Below, one piece after another: positions 24,558 through 32,577 of a stretch of DNA of 64,000 nt (position 1 is its first letter; each line of letters begins with the position of its first letter). Source of the stretch: Williamsia limnetica (GTDB lineage: Bacteria > Actinomycetota > Actinomycetes > Mycobacteriales > Mycobacteriaceae). The stretch covers positions 372,001-436,000 of the forward strand of contig NZ_QJSP01000003.1 in NCBI RefSeq assembly GCF_003217475.1, in the 5' to 3' direction. Made by a program: the position numbers and the translations under genes. The notes beneath the pieces are model-generated. The model was not told where the DNA came from and did no database searches. It saw nothing but the letters and a program-made list of their open reading frames with translations.

Positions 24558-26209
24558 ACCAGCTCTCCCCCATCGGCGGCCAGTTACTGATCACCGATTT
24601 TCTGTTCCGTGCCCGAGACATGTTCGGCCGCAAAGAGATCATAGAGTACACCGAGGGCGTCGAGACCCATCGCTACGACTACGCGACGTACGCCGATCGG
24701 GTGATCCGGTTGGCGGGAGCACTTGTCGAACTGGGCGTCAGGCCAGGCGACCGCGTCGCGACGCTGGCGTGGAATCACCATCGCCATCTCGAGTTGTACA
24801 TGGCCATACCCCTTGCGGGCGCCGTTCTCCACACGGTGAACTTGCGCCTGGAGCCCGACGAGATCGCCTACATCGTCGACCACGCCGATGACACGATGAT
24901 CTTCGCCGATGCATCCTTACTGCCACTGCTGGACGTCACACGGTCGCGCCGACCGCAGATGAAGGTGGTGGTCACCGACGAGCCCGAATACGCCGACGCT
25001 GTTGCCGGATACGAACAACTGATCGCCGAGTCGACACTCCTCGCCGAAATCCCACCGCGCACGGAAAACGATCTCGCGGCACTCTGTTACACCTCCGGGA
25101 CCACGGGTGCTCCCAAAGGCGTCGGGTACACCCACCGCGCGCTGTACCTGCACACGTTCGCTGCATGCCTTGCCGATGGTCATGCGATCAGCGAGCGGGA
25201 TCGGGTGTGCCATGTGGTCCCGATGTTCCACGCCAACGCCTGGGGAATCCCGTTCGCCGCGTTGATGTCCGGCGCTGAACAGGTTCTGCCCGGGCCCCAT
25301 CCGACTCCGCCTCAGATAGCCACCATCGTCGCCGCCGAGTCCGTGACGTATACAGGCATGGTTCCGACGGTCGCCGTCGACCTGCTCGACCACGCGGTCG
25401 CCTCAGGAACCGATTTCAGCAGCTTGCGGGCCCTGGTCCTCGGCGGGTCCACGCCGTCGGTCCGGTTGATCGCCGACCTCGAGGACAAGCTCGGGGTGCG
25501 GGTGTTTCAAGGCTGGGGCATGACCGAGATCTCGCCCATGGCAACCTTTTCCCGCCCTCCGGCCGCAGCAGACGATGACCCCGCACTGCGGCACGACCAT
25601 GTCCGCAAACAGGGGCGGCTGCTGCCGGGGTTGCATTGGAAACTCGTCGATGCCGAAGGCTCCGAGGTGCCGCAGGACGGCAAGTCGCAAGGCGAGGTGC
25701 TGATGCGCGGACCCTGGGTGGCGACGACCTATTACAACGAATCACACCCCGACAAGTTCGTCGACGGTTGGCTGCGCACCGGCGACATCGGCATCATCGA
25801 CGAGCAGGGCTACCTCGAGATCGTCGACCGCGCGAAGGATCTCATCAAGAGCGGCGGCGAGTGGATCAGCTCGGTCGCATTGGAGCAGGCTCTCCTGCAG
25901 AACTCGGCGGTCGCCGATGCCGCTGTGATCGCGGTCAAACATCCACGCTGGCAAGAACGACCCGTCGCCTTCGTGGTGTTCCACCAAGGCGAGCGCCTGT
26001 CCTCGCAGGCCGTACTCGACGAGCTCGCCGAGCGCGTCCCCAAGTGGTGGCTACCCGAGCAGATCGTCGCCACCGACGTGTTGCCACGCACCAGCGTCGG
26101 GAAGGTCGACAAGAAGACGTTGCGAACCTCGGCATCGGAGCAAGCTGATTTGTGGGATCCCACAAACGCCACCATCGCCGCTGTTCCGCACGGCGGTGTG
26201 AGTTCGTAA
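24554..26209 (+). CDS. Long-chain/medium-chain acyl-CoA synthetase (AMP-forming)
   Basis: This 551-residue member of the ANL superfamily activates a carboxylate to its CoA thioester through an acyl-adenylate. The AMP-binding P-loop reads YTSGTTGAPKGV (179-190). The motif GWGMTEISP, the hinge motif WLRTGDIG and the C-terminal SVGKVDKKTLR with the catalytic Lys are all present. The GTG start at 24554 overlaps the LLM stop. Of the family branches it most resembles FadD/medium-chain ligases with a K-FVDGW segment. It would activate the acid produced by ring or chain cleavage in this cluster. Confidence 0.88.
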   Translation: MNQLSPIGGQLLITDFLFRARDMFGRKEIIEYTEGVETHRYDYATYADRVIRLAGALVELGVRPGDRVATLAWNHHRHLELYMAIPLAGAVLHTVNLRLEPDEIAYIVDHADDTMIFADASLLPLLDVTRSRRPQMKVVVTDEPEYADAVAGYEQLIAESTLLAEIPPRTENDLAALCYTSGTTGAPKGVGYTHRALYLHTFAACLADGHAISERDRVCHVVPMFHANAWGIPFAALMSGAEQVLPGPHPTPPQIATIVAAESVTYTGMVPTVAVDLLDHAVASGTDFSSLRALVLGGSTPSVRLIADLEDKLGVRVFQGWGMTEISPMATFSRPPAAADDDPALRHDHVRKQGRLLPGLHWKLVDAEGSEVPQDGKSQGEVLMRGPWVATTYYNESHPDKFVDGWLRTGDIGIIDEQGYLEIVDRAKDLIKSGGEWISSVALEQALLQNSAVADAAVIAVKHPRWQERPVAFVVFHQGERLSSQAVLDELAERVPKWWLPEQIVATDVLPRTSVGKVDKKTLRTSASEQADLWDPTNATIAAVPHGGVSS

Positions 26210-26269
26210 CGTTCATCACACAGGACCTACGGCCGCTGCGCCACCCGTCCCGGTGAATGGAGATCAGAC

Positions 26270-27472
26270 GTGAAGTTCGGCGTGTTCTACGTGCTGGAGT
26301 GTCCCGACCAGGACTTTCGGCGCGCCTACGACGAGATGCTCACGCAAGTTGCCATCGCCGAAGATCTCGGATTCGACGAGGTCTGGCTCGCCGAGCACCA
26401 CGGCAGCGACTACGGATCGATGCCATCGCCGCAGGTCGCCGCAGCCGCAATCGCCGCCCGCACCGAGCGCATGCGGATCGGGATCGCCGTCAGCAACCTG
26501 ACCTTCAACTGGCCGGTCCGCGTGGCCGAGGACTATGCGATGGTCGACGTGCTCTCCGGGGGCCGCCTCGACTTCGGCGTCGGCCGCGGCTACCAGCCGC
26601 ACGAGTTCGCGTCGATGGGCGCAGCCGACAAACAGTCCGTCAGCCGTGAAGTCTTCGCCGAGGCGTTGCAGATCATCACCGGACTGTGGACCAAACCCGT
26701 CGGTGAGCCGTACACCTTCGTCGGCAAGCACTTTCAGGTGTTCGACGCCGACTGTCGCCCCACTCCGCTGCAGCGCCCTACCCCGCCCATCTACGTCGCG
26801 TCGATCAGCCCCGAATCATTTGATCTGGTCGCCGAATACGGTCACAACATGCTCATCACGCCGACCCTGATGACGTTGCCCGAGCTCAACAGCTTCGTCA
26901 TCAAGGCCAAACGTGCACTGATGCAACGCGGCGTCAGCCCGCTGTCCATGGATTTCCCGATGAATTGGCAGATCCACCTCGCCGACACCGACGAGCACGC
27001 CATCGACAACGCGCGCGAGTCGCTGGAGTGGTACTTCCGCTCCGCCATGAGCAACGCACCGCACGGACCCGAGACGCCGGAGACGTATGAGCGATACGCC
27101 GACCTGGCCGCAGCCGCCGGGGAGGCGGGCGGCATGACCGTCAGCGGACTGCGCGAGGGCGGTGTGGTCTACGTGGGCGACGCCGACGGGCTGATCCGCG
27201 AGATCGAGATCTTGCGCGAGGAAACAGGTTTGCAGCACCTGATCTGCTGGATGCGGTTCGGCGACATGAAGCACGACCACGTCGTCGAATCGATGAAGAT
27301 CTTCGCCGACAAGGTGATGCCGCACTTCCGCGACCTGCCACCGGTGGTCCCACGCGCCCTGCGCGACGAGGACGATGCCGACTGGTCGGGCGCACATCTT
27401 CATCTCGACATCACCGACGACGAGCTGGAACACCAAGGAGAAGGAGAAGTTTCATGGGTTATCTCGCGGTAG
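26270..27472 (+). CDS. LLM-class flavin-dependent monooxygenase B
   Basis: This 400-residue luciferase-like enzyme is longer than the other two in the cluster because of a C-terminal extension. It has VWLAEHHGSDYG near residue 42, the RIGIAVSNLTFNWPVRVAED block and GGRLDFGVGRGYQPHEF. The GTG start is at 26270, preceded by a modest GGAGA. It overlaps the next gene by 19 bases. Its sequence is well diverged from the other two LLM proteins, so the three are not recent duplicates and may act on different intermediates. Confidence 0.85.
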   Translation: MKFGVFYVLECPDQDFRRAYDEMLTQVAIAEDLGFDEVWLAEHHGSDYGSMPSPQVAAAAIAARTERMRIGIAVSNLTFNWPVRVAEDYAMVDVLSGGRLDFGVGRGYQPHEFASMGAADKQSVSREVFAEALQIITGLWTKPVGEPYTFVGKHFQVFDADCRPTPLQRPTPPIYVASISPESFDLVAEYGHNMLITPTLMTLPELNSFVIKAKRALMQRGVSPLSMDFPMNWQIHLADTDEHAIDNARESLEWYFRSAMSNAPHGPETPETYERYADLAAAAGEAGGMTVSGLREGGVVYVGDADGLIREIEILREETGLQHLICWMRFGDMKHDHVVESMKIFADKVMPHFRDLPPVVPRALRDEDDADWSGAHLHLDITDDELEHQGEGEVSWVISR

Positions 27473-28254
27473 AGAACGACAAGCGCATCTACTTCGAACA
27501 CCATGCCGGCGAGGGCAGGCCCATCGTGCTGGTGCATGGGTGGGGCGCGAACACCCGCTGCTGGGACACCACTGCGCCGGCGTTGCGAGCGGCCGGCCAC
27601 GAGGTCGTGCTCGTGGATCTGCGTGCCTGTGGGCGGTCGGACAAGGACTTCGACGATGTCTCCATCGCGACCCTCGGCGCCGATGTCGCCGCGTTGGCCG
27701 AGCATCTGAACCTGAAGAACCCCGTCATCAACGGCTGGTCGCTGGGCGGCGGCGTCGCCACCGAGGCCGTCGCGGCGCTGGGCTCACGGGCCGGCGGCCT
27801 TGTCCTCACCGGCGGCGCATCACCCCGCTACACCGCCACCGACGACTGGCCGCACGGCAGCACCGTCGAGGACGTCGAAGGCGTGCTGGCCGGCGCCGCA
27901 GCCAACCGCGCCGACACGTTCCGGGCCGTGGCCGGTGCCGTCTGCGCCACCACCCCGAGCGATGACACCCTGAACTGGATCTGGGGCATGTTCATGGAGA
28001 TGGGGCCTCGCGGCGACGACTCGCTCCGCGACCTGGCCACCATCGACCTGCGCAAGCACCTCACGTCGCTGGAGGTCCCGATCCTGGTGCTGCACGGCCG
28101 CGAGGACGGCTTTGTGCCCTTCTCCAACGCCGAGGCGATCCCGTCGCTCAACGCCCGGGCCACGGTTGTGGAGTTCACCGACTGTGGGCACGCGCCGTTC
28201 CTGGAATACCGCGACAAGTATCTGTCCGAGCTGATGGGATTCCTCTCCGCATGA
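27454..28254 (+). CDS. Alpha/beta-hydrolase fold protein
   Basis: This 266-residue hydrolase has the oxyanion segment LVHGWG (26-31), the nucleophile elbow GWSLGGG with Ser96, the acid in HGREDGFVP and the catalytic His in CGHAPF. The overall pattern fits esterases, lactonases or C-C hydrolases. In a cluster of oxygen-inserting LLM enzymes, ester or lactone hydrolysis is the likely job. Its ATG lies within the preceding LLM gene with AAGGAGAAGGAG upstream, and its stop overlaps the next start as ATGA. Confidence 0.85.
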   Translation: MGYLAVENDKRIYFEHHAGEGRPIVLVHGWGANTRCWDTTAPALRAAGHEVVLVDLRACGRSDKDFDDVSIATLGADVAALAEHLNLKNPVINGWSLGGGVATEAVAALGSRAGGLVLTGGASPRYTATDDWPHGSTVEDVEGVLAGAAANRADTFRAVAGAVCATTPSDDTLNWIWGMFMEMGPRGDDSLRDLATIDLRKHLTSLEVPILVLHGREDGFVPFSNAEAIPSLNARATVVEFTDCGHAPFLEYRDKYLSELMGFLSA

Positions 28255-28979
28255 GCAACTCACCGAAAACGTGGATCGTCACGGGCGGGTCGCGCGGCAT
28301 CGGCCGGGCGGTGGTCGAACGGGCCACCGCGGACGGCGACCGTGTCGCGTCGCTGGCCCGCGGGGTGTCGTCCACGCCGTATTCGTTCCCTGACCAGGTG
28401 CTCGAGCTGAAAACCGATATCACCGACCGCGACTCGGTCGACCGGGCGATCGCCGCGGTCACCGAGGAGTTCGGTACCTGCGACGTACTCGTCAACGGGG
28501 CAGGCGTGCACCGCGGCGGCCGGGTCGAGGATCTGAGCCGCGACTCCTGGGATCTGGTGCTGGCCACCAACCTGACGGCAGCGTTCGAGATGTGCCGCGC
28601 CACCCTGCCGTTGTTCGACGGCGGCGGATCGATCGTGAACGTCGGCGCGGTCGTCGGCTTCCGCGGCTTCCCGGGCGACGTGGCGTACGGATCGGCCAAG
28701 GCCGGCCTCAGTGGACTCACCCAGGTGCTCGCCGCCGAACTCGCACCCCGAAACATTCGGGTCAACCTGGTGATCCCTGGTTTTGTGGATACCGACATGA
28801 CATCGGGACTGAGCGAACGGGCCCGCGCCAAGATCGTCCGGTCGATCCCCGCCGGACGGACCGGAACAGCCCAGGAAGTGGCCCAGGTGATCGTCGATGT
28901 GGCTGCCGCGACCTATATGTACGGCGCCATCGTCCCCGCTGACGGCGGATTGATGAACTCGTTCAGCGGCGGCCAGTAG
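28251..28979 (+). CDS. SDR-family oxidoreductase of the LLM cluster
   Basis: This 242-residue classical SDR has TGGSRGIG (about 10-17), NGAG in place of NNAG, and YGSAK as the Tyr-Lys pair. It starts at ATG 28251, overlapping the hydrolase stop by 4 bases, and ends the first five-gene unit. It probably oxidises the hydroxyl exposed by hydrolysis of the oxygenated substrate. The cofactor choice is uncertain. The residue after the second strand suggests NADP(H). Confidence 0.85.
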   Translation: MSNSPKTWIVTGGSRGIGRAVVERATADGDRVASLARGVSSTPYSFPDQVLELKTDITDRDSVDRAIAAVTEEFGTCDVLVNGAGVHRGGRVEDLSRDSWDLVLATNLTAAFEMCRATLPLFDGGGSIVNVGAVVGFRGFPGDVAYGSAKAGLSGLTQVLAAELAPRNIRVNLVIPGFVDTDMTSGLSERARAKIVRSIPAGRTGTAQEVAQVIVDVAAATYMYGAIVPADGGLMNSFSGGQ

Positions 28980-28984
28980 CTGCG

Positions 28985-29002
28985 GTTGTGACAACCCACA
29001 AC
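28985..29002. promoter_or_regulatory. Second GTTGT-N8-ACAAC inverted repeat
   Basis: GTTGTGACAACCCACAAC begins 6 bases after the SDR stop and lies 130 bases before the SnoaL-like gene. It matches the 18-mer at 23422-23439 in both half-sites and in length. Its place at the head of the second LLM unit supports co-regulation. Confidence 0.5.
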
Positions 29003-29131
29003 GGCCCGCAAATCACCGATAGTGACCGAGGCCACACGACCGATAGCGTGGTGTTTGCAACGAACAGTTACCCCAAATCGCGCCGGACACAACATATTCG
29101 GTAGCCGAGTCTAGATCCGAGGAGTCTGCCA

Positions 29132-29554
29132 GTGAGCACCACCGCCCCCACCGTCAGTATCGAGGAGAAGAACAAGGAGCTCGTCGCCGACTTCATGAAG
29201 GTGTTTTCCGCCGGCGACGTCGACAAGATACTGAGTTTCCTCTCACCGACCGCCACCTGGTGGGTGGCAGGCACCATCGACGGCATCTCCGGGTCGAAGA
29301 ACAAGCAAGAGTTCGGCGAGATGCTCAGCAGCCTGTCGTCGACATCCAAGAACGGCGCGATCGCACTCACGCCGCTGGCCTGGACCGCCGAGGGTGAGCG
29401 GGTCGCGGTCGAAACCGAGTCGTACGCCGAACTCGAAAACGGCAGGACCTACAACAATCTCTACCACTTCGTCTTCGTCATCAAGAACGGTGAGATCGAA
29501 TCCATCAAAGAGTTTCTCGATACCGAGCACACCCGCGCAGTCTTCCTCGGCTGA
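29132..29554 (+). CDS. SnoaL-like/NTF2-superfamily protein
   Basis: This 140-residue protein has a cone-shaped NTF2-like fold signature: an N-terminal helix (EEKNKELVADFMKVFSAGDV), TATWWVAG, and the late IESIKEFLDTEHTRAVF strand pair. The family includes limonene-1,2-epoxide hydrolase-like enzymes, polyketide cyclases and isomerases, as well as non-enzymatic partners. Its GTG start follows GAGGAGT. It leads the unit containing LLM C and could isomerise or hydrolyse an intermediate. The exact role is not evident. Confidence 0.75.
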   Translation: MSTTAPTVSIEEKNKELVADFMKVFSAGDVDKILSFLSPTATWWVAGTIDGISGSKNKQEFGEMLSSLSSTSKNGAIALTPLAWTAEGERVAVETESYAELENGRTYNNLYHFVFVIKNGEIESIKEFLDTEHTRAVFLG

Positions 29555-29599
29555 ACCGCCCACAACAACCAACCCTCAACTGATTCAGGAGTTTTCATC

Positions 29600-30691
29600 A
29601 TGGAATGTGGAGTCCTTCTCGTCTTCCAGAACTACCACGCGAACGCCACCGACCAAGAAGTGTTCACCCACGATCTGGGGCTCGGCCTCCTGGCCGAAAA
29701 GCACGGATTCGACTCGGTCTGGTCGGCCGAGCACCACTTCGACGACTACTCGATGTGCCCGGACAACATGCAGATCATGTCGTACCTCGCGGGCCAGACC
29801 TCACGCATCAAGCTCGGCCTGGGTGCGGTGATCCTGCCCTGGAACAACCCGCTGCGCGTGGTCGAAAAGGTCATCATGCTCGATCAGATGTCCGGTGGGC
29901 GTGTGCTTCTCGGTATGGGCCGCGGCCTGGCGAAGATGGAATACGAGGCCTTCGGCATTCCGATGGAAGAGGCCCGTGCACGCTTCAACGAGTCCGCCGA
30001 AGTGGTCATGCGCGGTCTGCGCACTGGCATCGTCGAGAGCGACGGCCCGATGTATCCGCAGATCCCCACCGCCGTGCGTCCCGCACCAGGACCCGAGAAC
30101 AACTGGGATGGGCGACTCTTCGCGGCCGCGATGTCGCCGGACTCGGTTCCCATCGTCGCCGACCTGGGTGTGCAGATGATGACCTTCATGCAGTTCCCCT
30201 TCGAGAAGCATGCTGAAGCGATCAACGGCTGGAAAGATCTGTTCCGCGCTGCGCAGGGCCGCGAGCCCGGCCCCGCCGTCATCCAGGACTTCGTCATCTG
30301 CCACGAGGACGAGGAAGAGGCCCGCCGCCTGGCCTACGAGCACATCAACCGTTACTTCCTGTCGGTCATCAAGCACTACGACTTTGCAGGCAAGCACTGG
30401 CGCGAGACACCCGGCTACGAGACCTACCAGGCCGGCGCCGACATGATCCGCGAAGCCGGCATGGAGAACGCCGCCAACGCGTATGTCGAGGCCAATATCT
30501 ATGGCACGCCGGAGCAGTGCGTCGAGAAGTACGCGCACCGCCACGAACTGATCGGCGACTTCTTGCCGAACGCCGCGTTCTCCTTCGGCGGCATCCCGTT
30601 CGACACGGCCGAATCAAGCCTGAAGCTGTTCGGCGAGAAAGTTGTTCCTGAGCTCCACAAGATGAAAGCTCCTGCAACAGCGGGAGTCTAG
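29600..30691 (+). CDS. LLM-class flavin-dependent monooxygenase C
   Basis: This 363-residue luciferase-like enzyme has VWSAEHHFDDYS near residues 40-51, GAVILPWNNPLRVVEK and GGRVLLGMGRG. It starts at ATG 29600 behind CAGGAG. A strong hairpin follows its stop, so it ends the second transcription unit, or at least that unit is attenuated before the flavin genes. With 23526 and 26270 it makes three unlike LLM proteins within 7 kb. Confidence 0.85.
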   Translation: MECGVLLVFQNYHANATDQEVFTHDLGLGLLAEKHGFDSVWSAEHHFDDYSMCPDNMQIMSYLAGQTSRIKLGLGAVILPWNNPLRVVEKVIMLDQMSGGRVLLGMGRGLAKMEYEAFGIPMEEARARFNESAEVVMRGLRTGIVESDGPMYPQIPTAVRPAPGPENNWDGRLFAAAMSPDSVPIVADLGVQMMTFMQFPFEKHAEAINGWKDLFRAAQGREPGPAVIQDFVICHEDEEEARRLAYEHINRYFLSVIKHYDFAGKHWRETPGYETYQAGADMIREAGMENAANAYVEANIYGTPEQCVEKYAHRHELIGDFLPNAAFSFGGIPFDTAESSLKLFGEKVVPELHKMKAPATAGV

Positions 30692-30698
30692 ATACTGC

Positions 30699-30735
30699 GG
30701 TGACGCCAGAGGCGAGTCATCCCTCTGGCGTCACC
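30699..30735 (+). terminator. Perfect 14-bp hairpin after LLM C
   Basis: GGTGACGCCAGAGG, a 9-base loop, then CCTCTGGCGTCACC forms a perfect stem immediately after the LLM C stop. There is no U-tract. It should end or attenuate transcription between the LLM unit and the flavin reductase-ribBA unit. Confidence 0.75.
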
Positions 30736-30776
30736 GTTCACCAACTGTTCGTTCCATCGCGAAGAGGTCATCACCA

Positions 30777-31277
30777 GTGAATACCAACCACGAATCCGTA
30801 GCCGCCCAGTTCCGCGACGTCATGTCCCGGGTGTGTACGCCGGTATCGGTGATCACCTCGCTCGACGGCAACCGCCCCCACGGCACCACCGTGAGTGCTT
30901 TCGCCTCACTGTCGATGGACCCGCCGATGGTGCTCGTATCGCTGGACCGCGGCTCCGACCTGCTGGCCATCGTCCGAGACACTGGGCAATTCGGGATGAA
31001 CATCTTGGCTCACAACCAATCCGAGCTGGCGATGACGTTCGCACGCAAAGGTTCGGACAAGTTCTCGAGAGTCGATTGGCAGACCTCGTCTGGCGTGCCG
31101 CAGCTGCCCGACGTCTCTGGCTTTCTGGCCTGCTCGGTCTCCACCCTCGTCGAAGGCGGCGACCACATCGTGGTTCTCGGTTCGGTACTGGCCTCCGAGT
31201 CCAGCACCGCTCCGCCCCTGACCTACCACGATCGGGCTTTCGGCACCCACCGCGCGCTGGAGGTGTGCGCGCGATGA
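30777..31277 (+). CDS. Flavin reductase for the LLM monooxygenases
   Basis: This 166-residue flavin reductase-like split-barrel protein (VMSRVCTPVSVITSLDGNRP, then GTTVSAFASLSMDPPMVLVS, then GGDHIVVLG) reduces FMN or FAD with NAD(P)H and releases it. It is distinct from the HpaC-like reductase at 136-714. The GTG start is at 30777. It overlaps the RibBA gene by 4 bases, which ties flavin reduction to flavin synthesis and supports an FMNH2-dependent role for the LLM enzymes nearby. Confidence 0.85.
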   Translation: MNTNHESVAAQFRDVMSRVCTPVSVITSLDGNRPHGTTVSAFASLSMDPPMVLVSLDRGSDLLAIVRDTGQFGMNILAHNQSELAMTFARKGSDKFSRVDWQTSSGVPQLPDVSGFLACSVSTLVEGGDHIVVLGSVLASESSTAPPLTYHDRAFGTHRALEVCAR

Positions 31278-32539
31278 AGACCCCGAGCGAAGCTGTGTCG
31301 CATGCCGTCGCCGCCCTGGCCGAAGGCCGGATGATCGTCGTGATCGACGACGCCGACCGCGAGAACGAAGGTGATCTGATCGCCTGCGCGTCCATGATCA
31401 CCGCCGATCAGATGGCGTTCATGGTGCGCCACACCACCGGCATCGTGTGCGTGCCGATGTCCGCCGAACGCGCCACCAGACTGCAGTTGCCGCAGATGGT
31501 GCAGAACAACACCGATTCCCACGGGACCGCGTTCACCGTCAGCGTCGACCACATGGGTGTCACCACCGGCGTCTCCGCCCACGACCGGACCCGCACTGTC
31601 CGAGCCCTTGCCGACGACGCCACCTCCCCCAACGACCTTCGCAGGCCCGGACACCTCTTTCCGCTGCAGGCCCGCGCGGGCGGCGTCTTGACGCGCGCCG
31701 GCCACACCGAAGCCGCCGTCGACCTCGTGAGCCTGGCCGGAGCCGGTGATGTCGGGGTGATCAGCGAATTGGTCGCCGACGACGGCAGCATGATGCGCGG
31801 CGAACAACTCATGGAGTTCGCCGCCGCACACGACCTCCCGGTACTCGAGATCGCCGACCTGGTACGCCATCGCAACGCCACCGAATCGATGGTCGAACGC
31901 ATTGCCACATCCAGCATGCCGACGCTGTTCGGACAGTTCCGTGCCGTCGCATATCGCTCCGTGGTCGATCAGACCGAGCACCTCGCGCTCGTGATGGGCG
32001 ACGTCGCCGAAGCCGGTGCCACCGACGCCGGAGCGCTGGTCCGGGTGCACAGCGAATGCCTCACCGGCGACATCATCGGCTCACTGCGCTGCGACTGCGG
32101 CGAACAGTTCGAGCAGGCCATGGCCGCCATCGCCGCCGAAGGCGCCGGGGCCGTGATCTACCTGCGTGGACACGAGGGCCGCGGCATCGGCCTCGCCCAC
32201 AAGATCCGCGCGTACGCCCTGCAGGAGGAAGGTCTCGACACCATCGAGGCCAACCTCGCGCAGGGCCTGCCGGTCGATTCCCGCAACTACGGGGTCGGTG
32301 CGCATATTCTCGCCGACCTCGGGATCCGGCGGCTGCGCCTCATCACCAACAACCCGGCCAAGTACGGCGGCCTCGACGGCTATCCGTTGGAGATCGTCGA
32401 TCGCGTCGGACTCCCCGCGCGGCCCACCGAGCAGAACGTGCGCTATCTGCGCACCAAGCGCGATCGGATGGGCCATGAGTTCATCGGCATCCACGACCCG
32501 GAAACCGACCCCGGGAAACTTGAGAGCCTCAACAGATAG
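31274..32539 (+). CDS. ribBA: Bifunctional RibBA: DHBP synthase / GTP cyclohydrolase II
   Basis: The 421-residue fusion catalyses both entry reactions of riboflavin synthesis: ribulose 5-phosphate to 3,4-dihydroxy-2-butanone 4-phosphate, and GTP to the diaminopyrimidine. The N-terminal half has DADRENEGDL (metal ligands) and RAGHTEAAVD. The C-terminal half has the zinc site ECLTGD...RCDCGEQ, the GRGIGLAHKI loop and LITNNPAKYGG. Both halves look complete and active. Housekeeping ribBA normally sits in the rib operon, whereas here it is coupled to a flavin reductase in a catabolic cluster. I saw no FMN riboswitch. It ends 38 bases before the regulator gene. Confidence 0.92.
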   Translation: MKTPSEAVSHAVAALAEGRMIVVIDDADRENEGDLIACASMITADQMAFMVRHTTGIVCVPMSAERATRLQLPQMVQNNTDSHGTAFTVSVDHMGVTTGVSAHDRTRTVRALADDATSPNDLRRPGHLFPLQARAGGVLTRAGHTEAAVDLVSLAGAGDVGVISELVADDGSMMRGEQLMEFAAAHDLPVLEIADLVRHRNATESMVERIATSSMPTLFGQFRAVAYRSVVDQTEHLALVMGDVAEAGATDAGALVRVHSECLTGDIIGSLRCDCGEQFEQAMAAIAAEGAGAVIYLRGHEGRGIGLAHKIRAYALQEEGLDTIEANLAQGLPVDSRNYGVGAHILADLGIRRLRLITNNPAKYGGLDGYPLEIVDRVGLPARPTEQNVRYLRTKRDRMGHEFIGIHDPETDPGKLESLNR

Positions 32540-32577
32540 CCGGTAGTGTGACGTAGAGCATAGCCAGCCGATGTGAA

